NCBI GenBank assembly: GCA_007753675.1
Contig: CP036432.1
Location: 5,120,394 to 5,184,393 of the forward strand
From: Stieleria magnilauensis
GTDB taxonomy: Bacteria; Planctomycetota; Planctomycetia; Pirellulales; Pirellulaceae
Direction: 5' to 3'
DNA length: 64,000 nt
The notes under the pieces are model-generated. The model made no database searches. It was given only the letters and a program-made list of their open reading frames with translations, and was not told the DNA's origin. The position numbers and the translations under genes were made by a program. This document shows, piece by piece, positions 29,417 through 37,356 of this stretch (the first letter of the stretch is position 1; each line of letters starts with the position of its first letter).

Positions 29417-31675
29417 ATGAAGATCACATTCCTGGGCGCCAACCGTAATGTCACCGGATCGCGCTACTGTCTGGAAGTCGGCCAGCAACGCATCCTGATT
29501 GACTGTGGGATGGTGCAGGAACGCGACTACGCAGCGCGAAACTGGGAACCGTGCCCCGTCGACGCGTCGAGCATCGCTGCGTTGGTCGTCACGCACGCGC
29601 ACCTGGACCACATCGGGTTGATTCCCAAGTTCGTGGCCGACGGTTTTGACGGCAAAATTTACGCGACCAGGCCGACGGTCGCGCTGGCCGAGGTGATGCT
29701 CAGAGACGCGGCAAAAATCCTGGCCGAAGACGTCAAGTACAAACGTCGGCGTCATCGCGAAGAAGGCCGCAAGGGGCCGCATCCCGCCGTGCCGTTGTAT
29801 ACCGACAAGGATGTCGACAACTCCCTGCACCTGTTCCGCGGCGTCGGCTATCGCACCCCGACCGAAATCGTCCCCGGAGTCACGGTCACCTGGCATGACG
29901 CCGGACACATCCTCGGCTCCGCTTCACTCGAAGTCACGATCAGTGAGTCCGGCCGAGAACGAACGCTGATCTTCTCCGGTGATCTTGGTCAGCACGACAC
30001 ACCGTTGATTCACGACCCGACTTACTTTCGACAGGCCGACTATGTCGTCATGGAATCGACCTACGGCGACCGTGACCACGAACACCACGGCGATGTCGAA
30101 GACCAACTCGCTACGATCGTCGGCGAAACCATCGGTCGAGGCGGGAACCTGGTGATTCCCGTGTTCGCGGTCGAACGGGCCCAGGAAATGATGCACTACT
30201 TCGGGCGTTTGGTTCATCACAATCGGATCCCCAAGGTGCCCATCTTTCTGGACAGCCCGATGGCGTCGGACGTCACGGACATCTTTCGACGATTCACGAG
30301 TTGGCTGGATCAGGAAACACGCCGCGCGATCGAGGCCGACCAGGCGCCGCTGCAGTTCCCGGGGCTGACCTTGACACGCACCGTCGATGAGTCAAAGTCG
30401 ATCAACCACGTCAAACAACCTTGCATCATCATGGCCCCTGCCGGCATGTGCAACGCCGGGCGGATCAAGCATCACCTGCGAAACAACCTGCGCCGCCCCG
30501 AATCGACACTCCTGTTCGTCGGTTTCCAAGCCAATGGAACGCTCGGCCGGCGGATCCTCGATGGAGAGAAATGCGTTCGGATCCACGGCCGCGAGTATCA
30601 CGTCGAGGCACACGTCGCGCAGCTGTTTGGATTCTCGGGACACGCCGACCGGACCGGGTTGCTCAACTGGCTGGGGAACTTCGAACAATCGCCCCGCAAG
30701 CTGTTCTTGACCCATGGCGAAGAAGACGTCGCCCTGGCGTTACAAGAAACGGTGCGCAAGCGTTTCGCGTTTGACGTGTCCGTCCCCGAGTACGCGTCCG
30801 AAGTGCTTCTCGACGACGACGGCCCCAGTCTGGTGGAACCGGGCCGAGAGATCGCGATCAACGTCCGTCGCCCCGTTGCGAAAGAATCGGAACCGCAAAG
30901 AATCGCCCCCGTCGCAACGTCCGATCTTGATGCCTCGCGTCAGACAACTGAAGCTTCGCCGCCGATTGAAAGTCCGCAACACGATCCCGATCGAGAGTTT
31001 CTCGACAGCAGCGTGCGTCGGCCCATCAGTTTCTTGCACGAGGATCCCTGGCGCGTCTTGCGAATTCAAAGCGACTTGATCCAGGGAATCGAAACGATGA
31101 CCCGCGCGCTCGATGGGCGCCGTCGAGCGGTGACCGTTTTCGGCAGCGCCCGTCTGCCGGAGAGTGATCCCTCCTACCAATTCGCCCGGCGGACGACTCA
31201 ACGACTCGGCCAGCGAGGGTTTGGCATCATCACCGGCGGCGGCCCGGGAATCATGGAAGCGGCCAACCGCGGCGCGCGTGAAGCCGGCAGTTTGTCGATC
31301 GGGCTGAATATTGAATTGCCGCGCGAGCAATCGCTGAATCCCTATTGTGACGCGTCCTACACCTGCCGCTATTTCTTCGTCCGCAAAATGATGTTCGCCA
31401 AGTACGCGCGTGGCTTCGTGATCTTCCCGGGCGGCTTCGGCACGTTCGATGAATTCTTTGAATCGTTGACATTGATTCAAACCGAAAAACTAGCCCACTT
31501 TCCGGTCGTCTTGGCCGGAACACAGTTCTGGCAACCCATGGTCCAGTGGCTACAACAGTCGGTTCAAGAAGCGGGCTGTATCGACGAGCATGACATCCGA
31601 CGATTTCGTGTCATGGATGACGCCGACGAAATCGCCGAGTGGCTCGATGCGGTCATCGACGGCAGCGAACCGTAA
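29417..31675 (+). CDS. MBL/beta-CASP nuclease fused to LOG-family (lysine-decarboxylase-like) domain
   Basis: The protein has 752 residues from ATG 29417; an upstream in-frame GTG at 29396 overlaps the preceding stop. Residues 1-455 form a metallo-beta-lactamase/beta-CASP RNase: THAHLDHIG with H60, H62, D64 and H65, DAGHILGSA, SGDLGQ, ESTYGDR and the CPSF-type C-terminal motifs (MAPAGMCNAGRI, FSGHAD, LTHGEE). After a Ser/Thr/Pro-rich linker (about 480-540), residues about 545-750 are a LOG-family domain: VTVFGSARLP (572 on), GGGPGIMEAAN (607 on) and the signature PGGFGTFDE (671-679). LOG enzymes hydrolyse nucleoside 5'-monophosphates of the cytokinin type; beta-CASP proteins cut RNA. The fusion is unusual. 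Its stop abuts the convergent CNNM gene with no gap. Confidence 0.88.
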   Translation: MKITFLGANRNVTGSRYCLEVGQQRILIDCGMVQERDYAARNWEPCPVDASSIAALVVTHAHLDHIGLIPKFVADGFDGKIYATRPTVALAEVMLRDAAKILAEDVKYKRRRHREEGRKGPHPAVPLYTDKDVDNSLHLFRGVGYRTPTEIVPGVTVTWHDAGHILGSASLEVTISESGRERTLIFSGDLGQHDTPLIHDPTYFRQADYVVMESTYGDRDHEHHGDVEDQLATIVGETIGRGGNLVIPVFAVERAQEMMHYFGRLVHHNRIPKVPIFLDSPMASDVTDIFRRFTSWLDQETRRAIEADQAPLQFPGLTLTRTVDESKSINHVKQPCIIMAPAGMCNAGRIKHHLRNNLRRPESTLLFVGFQANGTLGRRILDGEKCVRIHGREYHVEAHVAQLFGFSGHADRTGLLNWLGNFEQSPRKLFLTHGEEDVALALQETVRKRFAFDVSVPEYASEVLLDDDGPSLVEPGREIAINVRRPVAKESEPQRIAPVATSDLDASRQTTEASPPIESPQHDPDREFLDSSVRRPISFLHEDPWRVLRIQSDLIQGIETMTRALDGRRRAVTVFGSARLPESDPSYQFARRTTQRLGQRGFGIITGGGPGIMEAANRGAREAGSLSIGLNIELPREQSLNPYCDASYTCRYFFVRKMMFAKYARGFVIFPGGFGTFDEFFESLTLIQTEKLAHFPVVLAGTQFWQPMVQWLQQSVQEAGCIDEHDIRRFRVMDDADEIAEWLDAVIDGSEP

Positions 31676-32737
31676 TCACGACGGGTTGCCACGGTCGCCA
31701 TTGGACTGGCGCTGTTCCCGTTGCCGCGCCAGCTCCTGCATGTCGACAACGACGTCCACCTCGTCAACGATTTCCTCTCCGATCAAAGACTCCATTACGT
31801 CTTCCAGGGTCACGACCCCCACGACGGTGCCGGACTCGTTCACGACGCCAAACAGATGCGACCGTTTGCTCACAAACGACTTCAACAGGACGTGCCCCGG
31901 CGTGTTCATGGGCACCCGGTGCAGCGGTTTGGCCAGTGACCCCAGGGTGCGATCGAATTCATCGCGGGCCAGATGCGCCAGCACGTCGCGTCGCAACACC
32001 ACTCCGCTCCAAACGTCATCGTCTTTGGGATCGGTCACCGGTACGCGGGCGTTGGTCCATCGGATCCGTCCGGCAGCCATCTCTTGACTTATTTCTTGCA
32101 GCGTGGTGTCGGCCGGGAATCGTCTGACCACCGATCGCGGCGTCATGATTTCTGCGGCGGTCACCTCGTTCAGCTTCAAAACCTGCTGAACCAATTCGGC
32201 TTCGATCGGCAAGATACTCCCTTCTTCGGCACTCATGCGGGCCATCTGGCCGACTTCCTCTTCGGGTGCCGCGAACACGGGACCGGAAGGTTTCACGACG
32301 TCGGCCAACTTATGGATGACCCACACCAGCGGGAACAATGCATGCACGGCAATGGTCAACGGCATCGCGACCAGCACCGCAATCCGATCGCTGTACGCGA
32401 CGCCCAGGATCTTGGGAATGATCTCCGAGAAAAACAGAACGCCGAGGGTAAACACGGCGGAGAACCAAAGAATGAACGACTGACCGAGCACAACTTCCGC
32501 CTGCGCCCCGGCGAGTGCCGCGCCAGCCGTATTGGCCACCGTGTTGATGATCAGGATCGCCGAAATCGGCCGCTCCATGTTCTGCTTCATGCGATCGAGC
32601 ACTTGACCGGCGGCGCTGCCCGATTCGCTGAGCGACCGCACATACGACGGCCGCACCGCGTACAGTGCTGCTTCGGTCACCGAACAGAGCGCCGAAACAA
32701 CCAGAACACACAAGACCGATACAATCAAAAGTGTCAT
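31676..32737 (-). CDS. CNNM/CorC-family membrane protein (DUF21, CBS pair, CorC_HlyC)
   Basis: The protein has 353 residues from ATG 32737 with AAGG 7-9 nt upstream. The N-terminal DUF21 part has three to four helices (about 1-150) with ALCSVTEAALYAV and FFSEIIPKILGVAYS. Two CBS domains follow (about 190-310; ITPRSVV-like IMTPRSVVRRF and GVVNESGTVVGVVTLEDVMESLIGEEI). A full CorC_HlyC domain is absent; the protein ends shortly after in a charged tail. These proteins are linked to magnesium or divalent cation export. It is intact, in contrast to the decayed gene at 27297-28372. Its stop codon is immediately adjacent to that of the convergent nuclease-LOG gene. Confidence 0.87.
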   Translation of the reverse strand: MTLLIVSVLCVLVVSALCSVTEAALYAVRPSYVRSLSESGSAAGQVLDRMKQNMERPISAILIINTVANTAGAALAGAQAEVVLGQSFILWFSAVFTLGVLFFSEIIPKILGVAYSDRIAVLVAMPLTIAVHALFPLVWVIHKLADVVKPSGPVFAAPEEEVGQMARMSAEEGSILPIEAELVQQVLKLNEVTAAEIMTPRSVVRRFPADTTLQEISQEMAAGRIRWTNARVPVTDPKDDDVWSGVVLRRDVLAHLARDEFDRTLGSLAKPLHRVPMNTPGHVLLKSFVSKRSHLFGVVNESGTVVGVVTLEDVMESLIGEEIVDEVDVVVDMQELARQREQRQSNGDRGNPS

Positions 32738-32780
32738 TTGACAGCCTTTTAGGATTCGCCTAATCAACGAGCGCTAAATA

Positions 32781-32840
32781 AGTGGGATAGGCTTCCAGCC
32801 TGTCGACGCTGGAATGACGAGTCTGGGAGCCTATCCCACT
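32781..32840. repeat. Intergenic inverted repeat
   Basis: AGTGGGATAGGCT at 32781-32793 is matched by AGCCTATCCCACT at 32828-32840, with further partial pairing inside (TCCAGCC versus GGAATGAC region) and a loop of about 30 nt. It lies between two minus-strand genes (upstream of the CNNM start and downstream of the Tat-exported propeller stop). It could work as a terminator-like hairpin or be a dispersed REP element. Confidence 0.75.
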
Positions 32841-32872
32841 CGTAAGATCTGACACTTATTCTCCGTTCGTTG

Positions 32873-33886
32873 CTAGCCGAGTCGATAGAGAATCAATTCC
32901 CGCGCCGCGGCGTGCAGAACCCAAAGATGGTTGTCGCTGGACAACGCCAAATCAATCCCACCAACCCCGCACTTCAAATCCGGGTCTTCTCGATCCAAGA
33001 CAGCCGGTGCCTCGATTGATTCCGGTCCGGCGAGCTGTTGAAGGAATCGGCCGTTGGAATCGAATCGTTTGATTCGCACTTGACCGGCTTCGGCCGTGAC
33101 CCAGCTACCGTCGGCGAGCCGGACGGTGGCCATCGGATTGCAACAACCTTGAAATCCATCGATCTGACGAGAACGTTTTCCCCAGACGCCAAGCCGCGTG
33201 CCACGCTGGTCGACCATCAGCACACGGTGACGAGCGGGATCCGTGATCGCCAGCCCGCCACGCGAGGAAGGTGCGATGCGTCCCGCTGCATGGATGGGGC
33301 TGTCGACGTTTTCCACACCACGCCACTGGCGTTCTGCCGAATCGAGGTCCAGTTGCAGCAGACGCGACGCCGCCACGTCGGTCGCCATCAAGCGATTGCC
33401 TTGCTTGACGATGTCGCCGACCAAACAGCCCACACCGAGCGACGGCAGGGGTTGTGAATCGCCGGAAGGAAAATCAAACCGAATCACGCGGTCCCTGACA
33501 CCGACAAACAGATCTTGTCGATCCACGCACAGGCACCTGACCGGGCGCGGAAACTGGGACTGCCACAACAGATTGCCGTCAGGATCGACTCGTTGCACGG
33601 AATTGCCGGTCGCGACAAAAACCGTCTGATCGGCCGCGGCGGCGATGCGCCGCGGCGACAGAGCCAGCAGCGGTATCCGTTTCACTTCACGCGGCGTCGG
33701 CTGGACCATCCCGACCGCCCCACCTCTCTCGGCCGCCCCGTCCATTCCGACCGCCCCGTCCATTCCGACCGCCCCGTCCATCCCGACCGCTCTGTCCGCT
33801 CCAACGACGGCCAATGCGGTTGCGCCACAGGCGGACCCCTTCAGGAATCCGCGACGACTGTCGTCATACTTCGTCGTTCGGTTCAT
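32873..33886 (-). CDS. Tat-exported NHL-type beta-propeller protein
   Basis: The protein has 337 residues from ATG 33886 (an in-frame ATG at 33901 is possible). SRRGFLKG at residues 10-17 with a following hydrophobic stretch is a Tat signal. Directly after it come three hexapeptide repeats (AVGMDG). The remainder consists of propeller blades of about 40-45 residues (VFVATGNSVQRVDPDG, LFVGVRDRVIRFDFPSG, RIKRFDSNGRF). A GFQGCCNP segment with vicinal cysteines matches GFGACCNP in the propeller encoded at 35933-37063, so the two are paralogous. It is the last gene of a three-gene minus-strand operon. Function unknown; Tat export suggests a folded or cofactor-bearing protein. Confidence 0.78.
   Translation of the reverse strand: MNRTTKYDDSRRGFLKGSACGATALAVVGADRAVGMDGAVGMDGAVGMDGAAERGGAVGMVQPTPREVKRIPLLALSPRRIAAAADQTVFVATGNSVQRVDPDGNLLWQSQFPRPVRCLCVDRQDLFVGVRDRVIRFDFPSGDSQPLPSLGVGCLVGDIVKQGNRLMATDVAASRLLQLDLDSAERQWRGVENVDSPIHAAGRIAPSSRGGLAITDPARHRVLMVDQRGTRLGVWGKRSRQIDGFQGCCNPMATVRLADGSWVTAEAGQVRIKRFDSNGRFLQQLAGPESIEAPAVLDREDPDLKCGVGGIDLALSSDNHLWVLHAAARELILYRLG
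33737..33792. repeat. 18-bp in-frame minisatellite encoding AVGMDG repeats
   Basis: Three near-perfect 18-bp units (plus-strand form CCGTCCATTCCGACCGCC) lie at about 33737-33792 within the gene for the Tat-exported propeller. They encode AVGMDGAVGMDGAVGMDG immediately behind the Tat signal, and the 18-bp period preserves the reading frame. Confidence 0.9.
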
Positions 33887-33916
33887 GGTCGTCTCTCGCA
33901 TACATCAAGGTTCACG

Positions 33917-35936
33917 TTAAGGAATTTCAATACAGATCAATTCGAATTGGCTGCGCAAGTACAAACGATCGCCCACGATCGCTGGATGCGACATGCTTTC
34001 GGGGTGCTCGCCTTGCATCGGCCGCCACTGGGAAACGATCGTCAACCCGTCGGCGGTTGCGTCGAGCAGCAAGAGATCACATTCGGATCCCCACAACAGC
34101 ACGCGTCGGTTGCCAGCGATCAAGCAGGTGTGATCGTAAAACCGCTCATCGGCTTCGCTCCACAACGTTTCCAGCTGATTGGTGCCGTCGATGCAGAACA
34201 ATTCTCCATACGCCGTACAGAAGACACGCGACTGGTCCTCCAACTCGACAACCACCGGTGTGCAGGTGTCGGGAGCGCAATCCAAGTTGTGCCAAACCGG
34301 TTGCGGGTCGATCTGTCCATCGTCTTTGAACTGATACCACCGCATCGCATTGTTTTCGGTCGCCAGCAAAACACCGTCTTGAAAGGGAACCGGCGTTCCG
34401 ACATGGAAGTCACTCTTTTCCGGCGGAATCAGTTCCCACAGACGTCGCCAGGTCCCATCCGCCCAGTCCCGGCGAATCGTAGCCGATGATTTGTTTGCGT
34501 CCGCCAAACGATCCGTAAATAAACGGCGCGTAAGCCGGCGCGTGTCCTTTCGTTTTCCAAAGCGTGGCGCCGGATTCCAAACTCAACGCCGCCAGCGACG
34601 CATCCGCGCTGCCGGGCGCGACCACCACCCGATCACCGACGACCAGTGGCGGCACACTGAAGCCCCACGTCGGAACCTCGCCGCCGAAATCGGCCACCAA
34701 ATCGCGTGTCCAAATCGGTCGTCCCGTCGCCAGTTCGACGCACATCAGCTTTCCGAATGCACTTTGCAGCAACACCCGATCTGCAACGATCACCGGCGTC
34801 GCGCGAGGCGCGTTGGTGTACTCCATCCGGGCGTCGGCATGATGCCGGACTTCCCAGACCGACTTGCCCGTTGCGGCGTCGAAGGCGCGAAACAGGTCTT
34901 GTTGAAAATCAGCCGACTTGTCGGCAACCACCACCCAGCGTTCGGTCGCAGAGATGCCCGCCATCGCCGGGCCGGTCACTTTTGTTCGCCAAAGGACCTT
35001 GGGCTGATCGTCCAACGACGCCGGTAGCTCCGCGAACTGGCCCGTCCGGTCTGGCCCACGCCAATCCGTCCACCCACGGCCGCCTCGACCTGAATCCGCT
35101 CCGGACGTCACGGGAACGAACCCACCCTGCGACTCCAAAGCATCGTTGATCGCCGGATCAGCGGCGGCCGATGCGATGGCCGAGTTCAGTGATTCTTGCA
35201 CCGATGACGGAAGGTTCGCAGCAAAGAAGAACTGCACACCGCGACAGGGTCGGGTTTCAGCAATCGTCTTGGTCGCGTTCTTTTCCAGCTTGCCACAGGC
35301 CTCCAACAGTGGCGGTAAGTAGTCGGTGACTACGACCGCGTCGACTTCTTGGTCGGCAAAGGCATAGACCGCTGATTCGAGACTGTCATGACCGATCAAG
35401 GAGGCGTCGATCTGGCGGGACCGAAATAATTCTTTCGACAGCGCGTGGCATTCGGCATGTTCGGGCGATCCGATCGCGACCTTCTTGCCGGCCAGTTGCA
35501 GCACCGAGTCGATCGCACTGTTTTTTGTGACCAACAACACGCCGCGAATTTCCGTCGCGCCGTGACGATCTGTTAAATCGCAAGACGCTTGCAACTCAAC
35601 CCCGGTCGCCTCGGCGTCGCCGAGCACGACGGATCGTTTTCCAACGACCAGATCAATGCTCGGCAAACCACGACGCTTGGCCAACTGCAAACTTTCCTCA
35701 TAAACGAGATTGATCTTCCGGCCGATCGCAGCCTCCAAGTGCTCGACCAACGGTTCATAACGCCGCTGCCCGATTCCATCGACACACGCACACGAAAGCG
35801 GCAGTGACAACGGGTCCATCACAACCAGATTCAGCATGGACTTGGCGTCGGAGTCGGCCTGCTGCCCCCAGGTCGCTCCCGCGCAACAAACGACCAGGAT
35901 GGCAACGGATCGAAGGACGACACGGATGGCTTTCAT
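33917..35936 (-). pseudogene. PhnD-like binding domain fused to PQQ-type beta-propeller, split by a frameshift
   Basis: The first frame runs from ATG 35936 to a stop at 34410: signal peptide, then a phosphate/phosphonate-binding (PhnD-like) domain (LNLVVMDPLSLPLSCACVDG, LVEHLEAAIGRKINLVYEES, KKVAIGSPEHAECHA, QEVDAVVVTDYL), then PQQ-like propeller blades (WTDWRGPDRTGQF, LWRTKVTGPAMAG, LFRAFDAATGKSVWEV, GGWDLAT). The propeller continues in another frame from about 34470 to 33917 (WRRLWELIPPEKSDF, PVPFQDGVLLATENN, LYLRSQFELICIEIP). The change of frame is near 34450-34470, where GGWDLAT passes into WRRLWELIPPE. A single-base indel would explain it, either real or a sequencing error. ATG 35936 overlaps the preceding stop by 4 nt. 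If the error is artefactual, the product would be about 670 residues. Confidence 0.8.
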
Positions 35937-37063
35937 GACTCGATCCGCTGGAGAACACGAATCAGATTCGCCCTGACGTCCATCACATAAATCCGATTGC
36001 CATCGGCCGACACTTCGACGGGGATGTAGCAACTGGCCGCGGCGATGCGACTGCCGCGATCGAACTTCGTCGTGTCGACGTATCCGATCAACTGCTTGAA
36101 CGTTCCATCGGAGTGAAACTCTTTGACGCGTCCGATTCCGGATTCGGCAGTCACCAGGCGGCCGTCGATCAGATCAAAATTGACAGGATTGCAGCAGGCG
36201 CCAAACCCTTCGATGCCCGTCCGATCTCGCTGACCCCAGCGTCCCAGCAATTCGCCATCGAACGAAAAACGGTTGACGCGATGGCGCGAGTTTTCGGCGA
36301 CCAACAAGGCGTCACCGTCGATCGCCAGGTCGATGTGGGAACAACAACCGAATTGTCGCTCCACGATCATCGTCGGATTTTTTAGATCCCTGGTCAGCCG
36401 GACGATGTCCTCGGTCGCACGCAGGCTGCGTCCGCTGCCGATGGCGACGAACAAGTATTGATCATTGACCGCGATGCCGCTGATGTGCGTGTCAGCGTTG
36501 GTGTTGGGGATCACGTCGACGATCTTGACTTTCTCGACCAGTTTTCCGTCACGGTCGATTTTGGCGATCAGGTACTCACCGCCCAGATAGATCGAGCCAT
36601 CATCGGTTCCACAAATCTGCAGCGGAACGACGTTCTCGATCTCGATTTTCCGCAGTTCGGTGCCGTCGCCATCGAGCACTCGGATTTCACGCCGCTCGGA
36701 CCAGTAATCCCAAAACGTGGGGTCATCGGTCGCCGGCGGATCACCTTCGGCGGTCGGCTTTTTCACCAGCCAGGTGACCGCGGCCAGCAACTCACCGGCC
36801 TGGTTCATCGCCATCGTCTCCAACCGGCCCTCGGTGCCGATTTCCAGCTTGATCGATTCGACCTCGCGGTGTGTCGGCTGCTCGCGGTGTGTCGGCTGCT
36901 CGCTGGCAGTCGGCTGCTCGCTGGCAGTCGGCTGCTCGCTGGCAGTCGGCTGCTCGCCGTCCGTGGGCTGCTCGCCGTCGTCAGCGGCCAGCCCAGCCGA
37001 ACTCGCGATCAGCAGCAAGACCGGCAATGCCGATCGGATCAGACGTCGGGTCCGCTGAATCAT
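35933..37063 (-). CDS. Exported NHL-type beta-propeller protein with EQPT repeats
   Basis: The protein has 376 residues from ATG 37063 (a TTG two codons upstream is less likely). A signal peptide (MIQRTRRLIRSALPVLLLIASSAGLAA) is followed by six hexapeptide repeats of the EQPTAS/EQPTHR kind. The rest forms NHL-like blades (IYLGGEYLIAKIDRDG, LFVAIGSGRSLRA, ALLVAENSRHRVNRFSFDG, LVTAESGIGRVKEFHSDG). Two vicinal-cysteine sites occur: FGCCSH and GFGACCNP. The second is shared with the Tat-exported propeller two genes downstream. It is the first gene of the operon; its stop overlaps the start of the PhnD-PQQ gene as ATGA. No catalytic motif is recognised. Confidence 0.8.
   Translation of the reverse strand: MIQRTRRLIRSALPVLLLIASSAGLAADDGEQPTDGEQPTASEQPTASEQPTASEQPTHREQPTHREVESIKLEIGTEGRLETMAMNQAGELLAAVTWLVKKPTAEGDPPATDDPTFWDYWSERREIRVLDGDGTELRKIEIENVVPLQICGTDDGSIYLGGEYLIAKIDRDGKLVEKVKIVDVIPNTNADTHISGIAVNDQYLFVAIGSGRSLRATEDIVRLTRDLKNPTMIVERQFGCCSHIDLAIDGDALLVAENSRHRVNRFSFDGELLGRWGQRDRTGIEGFGACCNPVNFDLIDGRLVTAESGIGRVKEFHSDGTFKQLIGYVDTTKFDRGSRIAAASCYIPVEVSADGNRIYVMDVRANLIRVLQRIES
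36863..36970. repeat. 18-bp in-frame minisatellite encoding EQPT hexapeptides
   Basis: Six 18-bp units lie at 36863-36970: two of CTCGCGGTGTGTCGGCTG, three of CTCGCTGGCAGTCGGCTG and one of CTCGCCGTCCGTGGGCTG. On the minus strand they encode EQPTHR, EQPTAS and EQPTDG, just after the signal peptide of the NHL protein. Homogeneous neighbouring units point to recent expansion. Confidence 0.93.
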
Positions 37064-37356
37064 GGGCAATCAAACGATCGAGAAAAGGGAAACGGGCGCA
37101 GCGGTTCAGGCGGGCCGTGCCATCCCATTGAAACAGATTTGGGCGGCGTCGGTATCGAACAAACCGCCGTGCGAAGGCGAGAATTGGCGAGATCGATCGT
37201 CCGCAACGGGATACCTCTGATGGACCGCGGCCCTTAAACACGCCCTAACGGTCAACCATCGACCAACGTGAACGCCCGCCCCAAACACGCGACTTGCATC
37301 CATTAGACTGCCGATGTTGAAACGGCTTTGCTCCCTTCCGCTGACCCGAAGATTCC

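Noticed and set aside
31676..32737. Hemolysin C
   Set aside because: The CorC/HlyC label is historical; DUF21 and CBS domains point to cation transport, and nothing suggests a toxin.
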